Below, piece after piece: positions 45,201 to 56,485 of a DNA stretch of 64,000 bases (positions are counted from its first letter, which is position 1; each line of letters starts with the position of its first letter). Origin of the DNA: Diabrotica undecimpunctata (taxonomy: Eukaryota; Arthropoda; Insecta; Coleoptera; Chrysomelidae); NCBI RefSeq assembly GCF_040954645.1, contig NC_092808.1, positions 13,073,883 through 13,137,882 of the forward strand. Reading direction: 5' to 3'. A program made the position numbers and the translations under genes. The notes under the pieces were generated by a model that worked only from the letters and a program-made list of their open reading frames with translations, was not told the DNA's origin and made no database searches.

Positions 45201-45509
45201 ATAAAATAAGGGTTTTTCGTGGGGTACAGCAGTTAAAAGATAAAAGTTGGACAATTCTTCTTAAACAAAACGTGCAAGTGTTAAGAATTTGTTTGGAAGC
45301 TATTAAGTGAGATTTTGGTAATTTTTCATTGTTACGCACCCCAATCAGTAAATAAAACATGTTTATTTACTGTTATTACGAAACATGGTTGAAACTTGTC
45401 GAACTTGTGAATATTGTCGATGATGTTAAAAAACAATTATTGATGATGGAAACTTTAGAAAAAGTGGGACAGTAAAAACCGTTGGTCGCCATTTATAGGG
45501 CCAAAATGA
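45201..45509. other. Spacer, possible Jockey tail
   Basis: Degraded Jockey-like wording fades out here; nothing further is recognised up to the foldback arm. Confidence 0.35.
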
Positions 45510-46115
45510 TCTTTTTTTATATTTGAAAAGCTAGACATGTTTACACTAATTTAAAAAAGTTGTTCTACGATAATTTGGGGCAAAGTTTTTTTTTTAATAC
45601 ACAGCTAATTTGTTTATAAAAATTAAGGAACGTAATTTTCGACATTTGAAAAAAAAAGAATTCGTAGTTTTTGTACAAAAAGTTGTACAAATATTGCACT
45701 ATAACAGGATTCTCTGTGAATTGTCAAAAATATGGTTCAAATTAAGACTAATAGTGGCGAGTAGAGAGGGAGCCCACAAATCTAGGCGTTCAAAAATGAA
45801 AACGCATCTTCAAAACTACTACAAATTGTTTATATCTCCGGATCTACTCAACGGATTTTAATCTTTCTTGTTTTAATTTGTATGTACTCTTTGCGTACAA
45901 TACAAAAATGTAATTTGTTTATAAATTAATTAACTAATAAACAGCGTAATTTGTTTAAACAATTTATATAAAAAAATTCCCCCAAAATCCATATTTTTTG
46001 TAACACTATCATTGTTAACTATAGAAAAAGTTAAAATACTCTTTCTTTAATCATTTATCTTTAATAAATAATTTAATATTACTTAATTTTATGTAAAAAT
46101 AAGCTCTTACATATA

Positions 46116-46915
46116 CAGTGTGTTCGTAAATAATGGAATAAATTCGATATTTCCTAAATGAAAAGTCTTTTTAAAAAAATCTAAAACAAGTCGATTTTTA
46201 AATTTAATGTTCTACATTTTCCTTATTATTTATTATACAAGGTGATACACATTACAGTGATGACGTCATCGGCTCTTTTTTTAAATTTAACACCCTGTAT
46301 TTTAGAATATTTTAGACCGATAAAAATGAGCTGATTTCAAAAAAAGTATAATACTCGGGTCTGATGGATATAATTTGAAAGATATGCGCTTAGAAAATAA
46401 ATTATTTATTATCAATTGCAAAAAAGTAGCCTACTTCTAGTTTTTGGTAAACTGTAATTATTTTTAGTAACGTTCAATAACAATTAGGTAGTACAATAAT
46501 TGTATTAATTCGTAAATGTTCTGTATTATTGCTTAGAATTAATTTTAAGTAGAAATGAATTTCAGTGTAAAGCAAAGAATTGAAATACTCATGATGATTG
46601 GGTATGGAGACAAATCGCGAACTCAGATGAAAGTGTGTAATTTATTTATCGACAAATATCCAGAAATACCCATCACGCAGTCAACAGTAAGTAAGATTGA
46701 AAAGAAATTTCGAGAAACTGGTACGGTTGAAAATGCCCTCTGTAAATTATGTTACAACATTAGATGTTCTACTTACTTTTGAAGAAGATAATGTGTATCA
46801 CCTTGCATAATGAAATGTTATTGTAAAATGTAGAACATTAAATGTTTTAGATTCTTTTAAAAAGGCTTTTCATTTAGGAAATATCGAATTTATTCCATAC
46901 TTTACGGGCACACTG
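46116..46915 (+). mobile_element. Deleted mariner-like element, 800 bp, TA duplication
   Basis: CAGTGTGTTCGTAAATAATG at 46116 and the inverted counterpart ending CACACTG at 46915 form TIRs that extend at least 90 bases inward through AATTCGATATTTCCTAAATG. TA precedes and follows (46114-46115, 46916-46917). A short transposase N-terminus remains inside. The element sits in the loop of the surrounding foldback. Confidence 0.88.
46555..46782 (+). pseudogene. Transposase N-terminal HTH fragment (DUF4817-like)
   Basis: The frame starts MNFSVKQRIEILMMIGYGDK, continues KVCNLFIDKYPEIPITQSTV and SKIEKKFRETGTVEN, then diverges to a stop. I-L-x-x-x-G-Y-G-D-x-x-R ... K-Y-P-x-x-P-I-x-x-S-T-V-S-x-x-x-K-K-F-x-E-T-G is the helix-turn-helix seen at the start of many insect mariner-like transposases. 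The catalytic domain is deleted; the frame is followed within 60 bases by the 3' TIR region. Confidence 0.75.
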
Positions 46916-47335
46916 TATGTTACATATTTAATGAACCTATTGCTCGTAGATTTTATCCACTATCTAAAGTTCTAAATTTAAACAAATTACACTCTTATTA
47001 GTTAATTAATTTATAAAAAAAATTACATATTTGTAATGTACGCAAAGAGTACATACAAATTACAAAAAAATAAAGATTACAATCCGTTGAGTAGATCCGG
47101 AGATATAAACAATTGCAGTAGTTTGAAGATGCGTTTTCATTTTTTGAACGCGTAGATCTGTGAGTTCCACCTCCACACGCCACTATTAGTCTTAATTTGA
47201 ACCATATTTTTGACAACTCACAGAGGATCCTGCTATAGTGTAATGTTTATACAAGGTTTTGTACAAAAACTAAGAATTCTTTTGTTTCAAATACCGAAAA
47301 TTACGTTCCGTAATTGTAATGAACAAATTAGCTCA

Positions 47336-48225
47336 GCATTCCATCTCAACAAGCAACTGGCGCATGTAAAGCTGAATGTTTCTTGGGAGGAACAACGCTT
47401 GAAACATACTGATAGGCCCAAATATCTTGGAGTAGTACTAGACCGGTCACTAACGTATAAATTCCACTGTCAGAGCACAAGACAAAAGGTTTCTACGAGA
47501 AACAACCTTCTCCGGAAACTTGTAGGGAGCAAGTGGGGTGCAAACCCCCAGGTCTTGAAGACAACAGCTGAGGCCTTATGTTTCTCAACAGGGGAATATG
47601 CTTGTCCCGTCTGGGGTAGATCTAGACACGCCCAACAAGTCACCACGGCGTTAAATGAAACATGCAGAATAATTACCGGTTGTATGAAGCCTACCCCCCT
47701 GCCCCTACTGTACCGGGTAGCTGGATTCTCATCACCAGATGATCGTAGATGCGCCTCACAATATGTGGAGAAGTTCAGGCAAACTTTCGATGAAAGGCAC
47801 CAATTATACGGGTTTGACGAACTGCCAGGAATCAGCTGACTTAAATCAAGGAAAAAGTTTATGAGAAATGTCAGCGTCGAACCACCCGAACTGTTCCCCC
47901 TACATCCAGAACGACCTAATGGAATGAACCTGGACTGGAGAACCTGGCCGACACTGAATCGCATACGCACAGGTGTTGCCCCTGTAAAACAGAACCTCAT
48001 TAAATGGGGCATCAAGACAGACAGCGACGCACTTTGTGAATGTGGGGAAATACAGAAAGTGGAGCACCTGAGAGTATGCAGACTTTGCCCATCACAGTGC
48101 ACCCTCGATGATTTATGGCTCGCAAATACAAAGGGTGTAGACGTAGCCCGATATTGGGCAGAAAAACTGTAGTCGGATCCAGACATGAAAAAGTAAAAGT
48201 AAGCTGAGAATTTAAAAAAAAAAAA
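47336..48225 (+). pseudogene. Non-LTR RT C-terminal copy with one in-frame stop
   Basis: Single frame from about 47340: FHLNKQLAHVKLNVSWEEQR, RPKYLGVVLDRSLTYKFHCQ, RNNLLRKLVGSKWGANPQVL, EYACPVWGRSRHAQQVTTAL, NETCRIITGCMKPTPLPLLY and DRRCASQYVEKF, a stop TGA at 47837, then LKSRKKFMRNVSV, LNRIRTGVAPVKQNLIKWGI and LCECGEIQKVEHL ending at 48172. The P-K-Y-L-G-V-x-L-D-R-x-L-T-Y thumb and the final C-x-C-G-E-x-x-x-x-x-H-L motif are typical of Jockey/CR1-like families without RNase H. It lies inside the right arm of the foldback and ends in an A-run near 48214-48226. Confidence 0.82.
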
Positions 48226-48295
48226 ACAACTTTGCCCAAAGAACAACTTTTTTTTTAATTCGTGTAAAAATATCAGCTTTTCGAATATAAAAACG

Positions 48296-50210
48296 TATTT
48301 TATCTTGGAGCAATAGTTCGAAAGTTATTCTAAATGTTTATAAAGAAAAAATAACCGTAATTTTACAAAAGGGTTCTGCTATATAAAAAATTAATTTTGT
48401 TTTGGCTTTTTTTTGGTGTATATTGATAGTTTACCTTATAAACTTTCATTTGCTATGCGTATCTTTATTATTTTCTGATTAATATTACTGCAAAAAAAAG
48501 GTCTCTGGGATAAACAAACAGAATAACTTCTAAACTAATTAATAGATCGATCTGCAATTTTGAGGGTTTATTAAAGACCACAATATCCAACTTTGGACAG
48601 AATAACAAATGCCTAGGTTGATTTTTACAATAGTTATAAACAAATAACGTTTTTGCCTTATTTTGCAGTTTTTGAAGCAACAAATTAATTTTACAACTTT
48701 TAGAAATCACCATTTTACAGCTTTTTGATAAAGTTTTGTAATTTTACCTTAAATATTAAGCTTTTTTAATGGTAAACAAAAAAATCGAAAAAAACGGCAT
48801 TTTAAACGGCTAAATTTATTGTTAATAAATAAAAAGAGATGCCGAAATTTATGCGGAAAGCGTAGATTTTCTTTATATAAGCCTATAATTAAAAAAATTG
48901 TCAGATATCTGGATTAGTCACTGTCCCGAACAGGGTCTCTTTTTTGTTTATTTCCCTGTACACACAATGATAGAGAAGTTTCGTTCTATGATTTCTACGA
49001 ATAAAACACTATACTAATACAGTAAACCCAAAAAAAGTTTAAATACAAATGTTATAAGCTATTATTTGTTTTATTTCCATGGTTACTACGAATTATTATA
49101 ATTTTGATCTGTTATAAACAACAGACAATAAAAAACACTAAATACCTGTATTTTTTTCCTACATATCAATTTATAAAATGGTTAAAATTTAGTTATGAGA
49201 TTGGGCTAGAGAATATCCGCTATACAAAATATAAATCATGGTACTGGCACAGTAAAAATTACGTAGATGAGTTATATATAAAAAAATTAAATCCTAAAAT
49301 CGTTTAACGTTGTAGTAGCATCTTTTAAAATACCTATAAATTGTTTAAAAAACTTAGTTTATATAAAACTGTGCTTTTAAAATTTCTTTTACCAATTTTA
49401 CCGTTTAACAAAACTTAAATGCTACTTAAAAGCTTTGGAATCATATTTTTAAAGTAAAATCCGGCTTTCAAACTCTAATCGCCCCAGGAACATCCCCCAA
49501 AACGCGAAAATCAGCTGTCCCAACTCAATCAATTAACACAACACACCGTTGCACAGTTTTTGTTATTTAATACACTAGAAAACCATGCAAACCAAACTAA
49601 AAATTAAAAGAAATCACATAAAATAATGATAAGGGAAAAACTCACTTTGTATTAAAATATTTTTCCGTATTTATTGGTCAAATATATCCAGGTATACCTG
49701 GATTGAGGTAACTTCGAATTTATGTTACATAAGTGGCAATAGGAGAGTGCGCAGGTGGGATAAACTGGGATCTCTCGGACAGATCGTAAAATAGGAAGTC
49801 TAGGTTGCACGACTGCTAAAATAAACTAAGTAGAAGTGCATCAACACGTGGATAGATGGCACATGCATTCACGTTGAAATTGTCACTAGTTACACTGCGA
49901 AACATTTTTTAACCGATACGTTAAATGGTTAAAAATGTTTAAAAATTACGTGTTCGGTGAAATTATCAAAAAGAAATACGAATTATTAACCAAACACGGC
50001 ATGTTTCTCGATAGATCACACTTTAAAAAATGGAAGTAGATTAGATCCGATGTACGAGGGCGATGAGAATAGTTTTCGCTATAAAAATACAATAATAAGG
50101 TTCCACATACAAAATGCGATTCATGGTCTCTTTTGCATGAAAATCCACATGTTTTCAAAAGAAGAAAGAGAAGAAACTATTTAATGAACAGCTATATTTT
50201 TCATTAAGTA
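48296..50210. other. Spacer, nothing recognised
   Basis: About 1.9 kb, strongly AT-rich with poly-A/T tracts; a GC-richer spot at 49480-49560 is unassigned. No supported gene. Confidence 0.4.
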
Positions 50211-50214
50211 TATA

Positions 50215-50242
50215 CAGTGGGTGGTCAAATTATTAGGGACAA
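50215..50242 (+). repeat. Tc1-like terminal inverted repeat, one end only
   Basis: TA followed by CAGTGGGTGGTCAAATTATT and AGGGAC is the characteristic outer end of many Tc1-like elements. No matching opposite end or transposase was found in the next kilobase, so only an end remains. Confidence 0.6.
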
Positions 50243-51389
50243 CAACATTGGATTTTCGTATTTTCATGTTTAAATGGTTGTTGTAAAAACAACAAGTTAT
50301 ATTAATTTGTTTTTCGTTTTCACAAATATTGGCTTGAATCTTATGTGACAGACTGTACTTCTTGCCTACAAAATATTTGATAAGGGCCTTGGGCACTGAC
50401 GCCGGCCTGTCGACACCTTTAGATAAAAATTGGTTCAAGCAAAAAGAAATGCAGATGTGACTTGTGTTCTCAAGTTGTTACCCGAGCGTTCGGGTGTGTG
50501 CGGTACTCGGTACGCTAACGCTATCTCTTACTTTCAAAAATGCAGTGAAAAGTACATTAGTTTTCGCTATACTTGCGCGCCCAAAACCACCGGTATAATA
50601 ATGAACAATGTGGTAAAGCAAACTCTTTAATTAGTAATAGTTGTTTTGTAAATATTCTCTAATTATTAAATGTGTAGTATCGATAGATTACGCTTTATTT
50701 TCTCTAAATACAACCCGATAAAACCAAACACATAAGGAACCATCGCCGTGAAGTCTTCTTACGTATATCGAGGGAATATCTTTAACAGTCCATGGTCCTA
50801 AAATATTTGGTACTGTACCCGCTGGGAAAAGGAATTTAATAAGCTTTCCTACAACAATTGGTGGATATCAGACAAAGTTCCACCAATGGTTATTTTGAGT
50901 AAATTTATACTTTTTGTTTTGTTATTGTGGTATTACTATTGGTACCTATAGATTACTTTTTTTATTTAAGTAACAACAATGTAGCGCTGCCTTTATTTAT
51001 CAAAAACGTGGAGTAAAACGCAGTTGCTTGTCTAGCTGGAATTTATGCCTGTACACATTGGTCTTATTGCGCAAAAATTAAGATTAACACTAGATAAGCT
51101 AAGTCTGGTGACCGAGGGGGCCATTTTATCGCAATGCTTTTTCATACAAGTCAACTTCTTCGACAATTTGTCTACTTACACGGCGTCACTTCAGACAGTG
51201 CACAGTCCTAGGTTCCTCTAATTTCTCGTTCTTGGCTAATTTTGTATTCACGAGATTGATGTGATGGGCAGCAGTCTTTACATATGTTATTAGTATAGCC
51301 AACCTTTTCGATTTGATGAATAATGGTCAATAAAGTTTTTTCTACTGGTATTCGCCTATTTTAAATAGCTGTCATAAATAAATTAATAG
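50243..51389. other. Spacer with a faint mariner-like scrap
   Basis: On the minus strand at 51085-51125 the words KWPPRSPDLAYL recall the W-P-P-R-S-P-D-L-T segment that carries the third catalytic aspartate of mariner-like transposases. It is too short to be certain. The rest is unassigned. Confidence 0.3.
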
Positions 51390-52090
51390 TTTCTTGAACA
51401 GAATGGCCCCCAAAGTACCATTTTATTATTTTTACTCCTTTTGCAATGACGTAAAAGATTTTTCAAAAATCAAGAAATGATCAACAGAACAAATTATCTC
51501 TTCAGACTTAATGGTAGTAACTAGACGTAATCAGACTTAATGATAGTAGTAACGTTGAAATAAAAAAAAATGTTTTAGTAACGTAAGTCGACCCAAAGTT
51601 ATACAAAAGTATAATAAGTCCATGGGTGGCATAGACAAAACAGATGCGTTTTACAGAATAAAAACTATGTAGTTGCAGAAAGTGGACCATTTCACTAATC
51701 TTCCATGCTGTTGACATGGCCCTAACATACTCTTGGTAAGAGTATAAACAAGACGTGCATACTTTATGAATTACACAAAAGATATGGACCTTCTATACCT
51801 TTGGGATGAAAGTTATTGGAGAAGCGCTCATAAAAGTCAACTCTTTCAATAACCGAAAACGAGGAAGGCCTTTAAGAGGTACATTTATTCCAGTAGTACC
51901 TGCAAACCGCCAAAACATTACAATAAGACCTCTTAATGAGGTGCAATTTGAAAATATTGGACATTTTCCAAAACACTCACAGCTACATTAACCTTTAACG
52001 TGTAAAAACGCAGGTTGTACAGGAAAATCAAGATGGAAATGCCAGAAGTGCAATTGTTTTCTTATGTTTCATATGCACTAGTTTTTTAGA
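51390..52090 (+). pseudogene. piggyBac transposase C-terminal remnant
   Basis: In order on the plus strand: a FYYFYSFCNDV-like segment near 51420, VSRPKVIQKYNKSMGGIDKT with DAFYRI (51588-51660), a stop, then GEALIKVNSFNNRKRGRPLR, VQFENIGHFPKHSQLH, a stop at 51990 and TCKNAGCTGKSRWKCQKCNC with FLMFHMH. The R-P-x-x-I-x-x-Y-N-x-x-M-G-G-I-D-x-x-D box is a hallmark of piggyBac transposases and the closing C-x4-C-x7-C-x2-C-x-C ... F-H run is their C-terminal cysteine-rich domain. Earlier catalytic aspartates are missing and the reading is interrupted, so this is a pseudogene. Confidence 0.78.
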
Positions 52091-52754
52091 TTTGTTAAGT
52101 ACTTTTGGGTACGAATGAAACCATAATGATTTTTTTAATATACTCGTACATATTGTTCTGAAGCTATTTTCTTGTGGCATTTTAAATTAATTACTATTTA
52201 AATGGGAATAAGCCACAATTAAAGGTTAAAATAGGTTTATTGACGTTTCAATTTCCACTTAGGAAATCGTTCTCAAAATACAAACATTAGTAAATTAAAC
52301 AAATTTTGTTTTTTGTTACTTAGTGAAAAATTCTTCTAATAATTTAATTTTATCTGACTCATCTATATTGACAATTCAGACATACCTTATACATTTTAAA
52401 GTAGACGACTTTAAAATGATATTGCCAATATTGTTGAGTTGCGTTCCTGGGACGACTTTACTTATAAGATAGTTCATTCGATTACATGAAATCAACTTTA
52501 ACTTGAGAATATCCGTCAGAAAAGATCATAACATGTAATTCGTCTTTAAAAAGACAAATACATGCCATGATGACAGTAAAATTCTCCTGTTAGTGATTCC
52601 ATAGTAAATTATGAGGGAAAACCAGGAAAAAATCTCATAATACTATCCCGACATCGTAAGTATTTGATCGTGCATTTAGTTTACCTTCAATTTACTCGTA
52701 CATACTATATTTTAATTAATGGTAAAAGTGTTATGGTGTAATAAAAAGTGGGAA
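52091..52754. other. Spacer; hammerhead-like relic motif
   Basis: At 52226-52275 the minus strand reads GAGAACGATTTCCTAAGTGG then AAATTGAAACGTC: a hairpin followed by GAAA and a cleavage-like GUC, reminiscent of but not matching a hammerhead core. Otherwise nothing was recognised. Confidence 0.3.
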
Positions 52755-53520
52755 ATGCTTACTCATCTGCCTCTTTTGCCGACGATATAGTACTTATTAC
52801 CGAAGATCTGCATGAAGCACAACAATGCTACAATAATTAGAAAACGTATCTTCAACAATAGGTCTAAAAATGAACATCAGTAAGACCAAATTTATGACAA
52901 ATTTGGTTCCCAGTGAACACCTAACCATCCAAAATAAAATGGTAGAATTGACAGAAAAGTACATATATCTCGGTCATGAAATCAGAATAAGCAAAGATAA
53001 TCAGACCTGTGAATTTCAACGACAAATAACACTTGCTTGGGGGGCGTATGGTTCACTAAGAGACATCTTTAAGCGCAACATCCCGATATCTATGAAACGG
53101 AAGACATTTGACCAATGCGTTCTTCCTATTATGACATGCGGAGTAGAAACTTTCACTTTCATAAAAACAACAGCACTAAAAATGCGAGTGGCACAAAGGC
53201 ACATGAAAAGATCGATTCTTGGCTTGACAAAAAAAGACAAAATAAGGAACCAAGATCTAAGGAAAAGAATAGCTAAGCTGAAATGGAATTGGGCAGGTCA
53301 CATAGCGAAATTAAAAGTCTCAAGAAGGACCAGAAAACTAATTGACTGGAGCCCAAGAGAAGACAAACGCAGCAGCGGACGACCACCAATACGCTGGATG
53401 GACGACATTAGACGAATATCCAAGAAATGACAACAAGACACAGAGAACCGTGAAGAGTGGCGAAAAATGGGAGTGACCTATGTCCAGCAGTGGACAGAAG
53501 AGGTTGCATGGTGAAGTAGA
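52755..53520 (+). pseudogene. 5'-truncated RTE-like RT, FADDI to C-terminus
   Basis: Begins with ASFADDIVLITEDLHEAQQC (motif C), a stop, then open from 52870: MNISKTKFMTNLVPSEHLTI, YIYLGHEIRISKDNQTCEFQ, VLPIMTCGVETFTF, KLKWNWAGHIAKLKVSRRTR and SSGRPPIRWMDDIRRISKK, then TGA where tryptophan is usual (53428), and WRKMGVTYVQQWTEE to about 53510. Closest in wording to 13880-15878. No simple-repeat tail is obvious beyond GTGAAGTAGAAAC. Confidence 0.85.
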
Positions 53521-54299
53521 AACATAATGTTATTATCTGTAAGTATCACTCGCTAGTTTTGTAATACTAACTATAAATTTTTCTGTATGTGTATGATTAT
53601 GTATAGCAGCTAAATTAGCCAACGTCCGTGCACAAAAATCTCTACATATGAGAGATTTAGTCTGTAAGTACTTTTTTAACTGCTCCATGTAATAGTTAAT
53701 AACGCTGAAATATAGAATATTGTAGTTATTGAAGTAATAACGGATTTTGAATAATATTTTTCTAAAATGTTCATAAGCAACCTGTCATTACATAAGCAAT
53801 ATAAACGAAATAACAAAATAAAGTAAATATATAAAAATTAAACCACCGTGATTTGTTAATGTTTTATTTACATAATAAAACTAACAGTAGGTAGTATTTA
53901 ATCTATTCATTGGCCATTTATATAACTTAAGTGACGTGTTCGAAATTTTTAACGCTAATGGTCGCGATTACTGTACGTATACATGTTATAAATGGAAATG
54001 AGCCGTGAACTTGGAAAATTTAAATGACATTGAATATTATTCACGTGTATGCATTTGATGGTTATTTCTGGGAATCGCATGTTAATGTGGATTTTACGAC
54101 TGCCATATACACGTTTAATCGTTGGCAAACTTTTGTTTGGTATTTCAACACGAGAATGGAAGAAAACAAACATACTTTCTTATTGCAGATTCTACAACAG
54201 GCACTCTGATGCCTGTTAAGGCTCTATTGAATAATGAATATACAAGGTGTCCGACAAGTCTTAGTATGAAAGATACCCTGTAGCAGTATGTAATTTTAT
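53521..54299. other. Spacer; small hairpin
   Basis: AT-rich. A perfect 8-bp inverted repeat AACAGGCA/TGCCTGTT with a 6-nt loop lies at 54196-54217. No gene recognised. Confidence 0.4.
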
Positions 54300-56485
54300 T
54301 ATCTTCTTAGTCGTTAACCTGATGCAGGTATCGTGATATCATGAAGCTATTAGCTAAATTTCCCAATGTTCCTCCACGTTCATCTTCTGCCATTCTAGCA
54401 CATTCTGACAATGGAGCGCCAATGGTAGCAACAATATGGTCCGTGTATCGTGTGGGAGATCTACCCCTATTTCTTTTGCCTTCTACTTTTCCCTGGATGG
54501 TAAGTTTTTCAAGACCATTTCTTCGAAGGACATGTCCAAAATAGCTTATTATTTGTTCTGATATTTGTTTTCTTAGTCTTTTCTTTATGTTTAGCTGGTC
54601 CAGTATGGATTCATTTGTTCTTCGGGCCACCCATGGTATTCTCAGCATTCGTCTCCAGCAGTATATCTCAAATACATCTATGTTCTTTTTGTCTTTCTCA
54701 GTAAGGGTCCAGCATTCCGATGCATAAGTAAAAACTGGAAAAACTAGACTTCTTACTAGTCTCATTTTTGTATCGGTAGTTATTTCATGGCTTTTCCAAA
54801 TTTTTGTTAATTTTGCCATAGCGCTTTTTGCGATTGCTGACCGCCGCTTTATTTCTTCAGTACAGCCTCCTTTGTTGGTTATTAATGAGCCCAGGTACAC
54901 AAATTTATCTACAACAGCGATATTGTTTATCATGGCCAGATGATTTTGATTGTTGTTAGCTCTGTCAATTATCATGATTCTCGTTTTATCTCTGTTTATT
55001 TTAAGGCCCATCGTTAAGCTTACGTCTTCTATCCGTTGTAGCAGGTGAATCAATTCAGCTTCAGAACTAGCGAGGATAGTAGTATCATCTGCATATCTCA
55101 AGTTGCAAATCTTCTTCCCGCCAATGGTGATGCCACCGTTCCAGTCCTCAGTAGCTTTCCGCATTATCCATTCACCATAGATGTTAAATAGAATTGGGCT
55201 TAGTACGCAGCCTTGTCTCACGCCCTTTGTGACCCTGAAACTATCGGTTAGTTCCCCATTTATTCTAACTCTGGCATAATTGTTATTGTACAGGCTTTTA
55301 ATTAGCAGTATCAGATGATTGGGGACTCCCATTTCAGACAAAACCTGCCACATTTTACTCCAGTTGACCCAATCGAAAGCTTTACTATAATCTATGAAGC
55401 ACAAATATGTTGTGATGTTAAATTCTCTGGATTTTTCTACAATCTGCCGTACGTTTAAAATTTGTTCTCTAGTACCACGTCCGGGGACGAAACCTGCTTG
55501 TTCCTCCGCAATTTAGGTAGTAAAAAGGGCTTTATCCTCTCGAGAATTATGTGTAAGAGTATCTTACTGCAATGCGCAATTAGAGCAATTGTGCGATAGT
55601 TGCTACATAAATCTTTCGCTCCCTTTTTATGTATGGGAATATATAGTGATTGTGTCCAGTCCTCAGGCCATTTACCTGTCTCCCACACTCTTTGACAAAT
55701 TTGATGTATTATATCCACTCCAACGTCATCTAGGGCCCAAATCATTTCAATAGGTATGTTATCTGGACCGGCAGCTTTCTGACTTTTTGGCCTCATAATT
55801 GCTGCTTCAACTTCACTTTTGAGTACGTCAGGTTCCGTCGCCAAACTGGCATCTTCTTGTTGTGATGGGGCGTCTGTGCTTTCCTCCATCATCAGTCGTT
55901 CACAGTATTCTTTCCATCTGTGTAAAATATCTTTTTTAGAAGTGAGTAGAGTTCCGTTATCATCTTTGATAGCAAGGTAGTTTGGTGTAAAGGAACGTGT
56001 TATCTGCTTTATTTTTTTAAACATATCTCTGGTCTCAGTTTTGGTTTTATGCCCTTCTATTTCCATGCAGATTTTGTTCAAGTGTGTGTTCTTGTCCTTT
56101 TTGCAGAGTCGTTTTATTTGACCGTTCAGCGCTTTATAGGCCTCTTTATCACTTTCACTGTTCAGTCCTGTGGCTTTTAAGCACTTCCTCTCCTGTATTT
56201 TAGTCCGCGTGGAGTCTGTTATCCATTGTTTCCTTCTTTCTTCTCTATCACTCTTAATGTTTTTCGCCGCATTATGCAATATGGATTTTGTTTTTGTCCA
56301 TATGCTATTTGAGGACTCTTCTGGATTGAATGATTGTTTGAGGTCACATAGCTTTTGCGTTGCGGCTTTTTTGTACGGATCGTTATATCTTAGATGCCAT
56401 TGAGTTGTTGTATTTCCTGTTTTTGGACTGTTTCTTAACTTCATGCGAAATTCAGCTGATAAAAATTGATGGTCGCTATTACAAT
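54300..56485 (-). pseudogene. RTE-like non-LTR ORF: endonuclease end, linker and full RT, one frameshift
   Basis: Minus strand, N to C: NSDHQFLSAEFRMKLR (S-D-H endonuclease end), WHLRYNDPYKKAATQKLCDL linker, VEAAIMRPKSQKAAGPDNIP (RT motif 0/1), WTQSLYIPIHKKGAKDLCSN, YRTIALIAHCSKILLHIILE, then a frameshift near 55510. After it come QAGFVPGRGTREQ-type text, LCFIDYSKAFDWVNWSKMWQ (motif A), VTKGVRQGCVLSPILFNIYG (motif B), CNLRYADDTTILASSEAELI (motif C), DKFVYLGSLITNKGG, FPVFTYASECWTL and GKRNRGRSPTRYTDHI. All catalytic RT residues are intact and only one frameshift interrupts ~720 codons. The upstream endonuclease is missing. The 3' end at 54303 has a short GAA tail. The copy at 32888-33760 is a close relative. 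Confidence 0.92.

Larger units (their letters stand above)
45510..48295. mobile_element. Long inverted-repeat (foldback) element hosting two later insertions
   Basis: The left arm (45510 to about 45965) is matched in inverted orientation by 46975-47335 and, after a non-LTR insertion, by 48226-48295. Shared blocks include GGAACGTAATTTTCG, TTTGTACAAAA, GTCAAAAATATGGTTCAAAT, TTAAGACTAATAGTGGCG, GAAAACGCATCTTCAAA, TATATCTCCGGATCTACTCA and TTTGTATGTACTCTTTGCGT. The loop holds a mariner-like element (46116-46915), and the right arm is split by the RT-bearing copy (47336-48225). Without these the element would be about 1.1 kb with arms of ~430 bp. No coding capacity of its own was found. Confidence 0.8.

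Noticed and set aside
47470..48246. 258-residue open frame on the minus strand
   Set aside because: Exact antisense shadow of the RT-bearing plus-strand copy; its composition is that of a reversed coding strand.
50181..50630. Open frames beside the Tc1-like end as a possible transposase
   Set aside because: Neither strand shows HTH or DDE signatures.
54196..54217. Small hairpin as a histone-type or terminator stem-loop
   Set aside because: Sequence does not match the histone 3' stem-loop and no gene precedes it.
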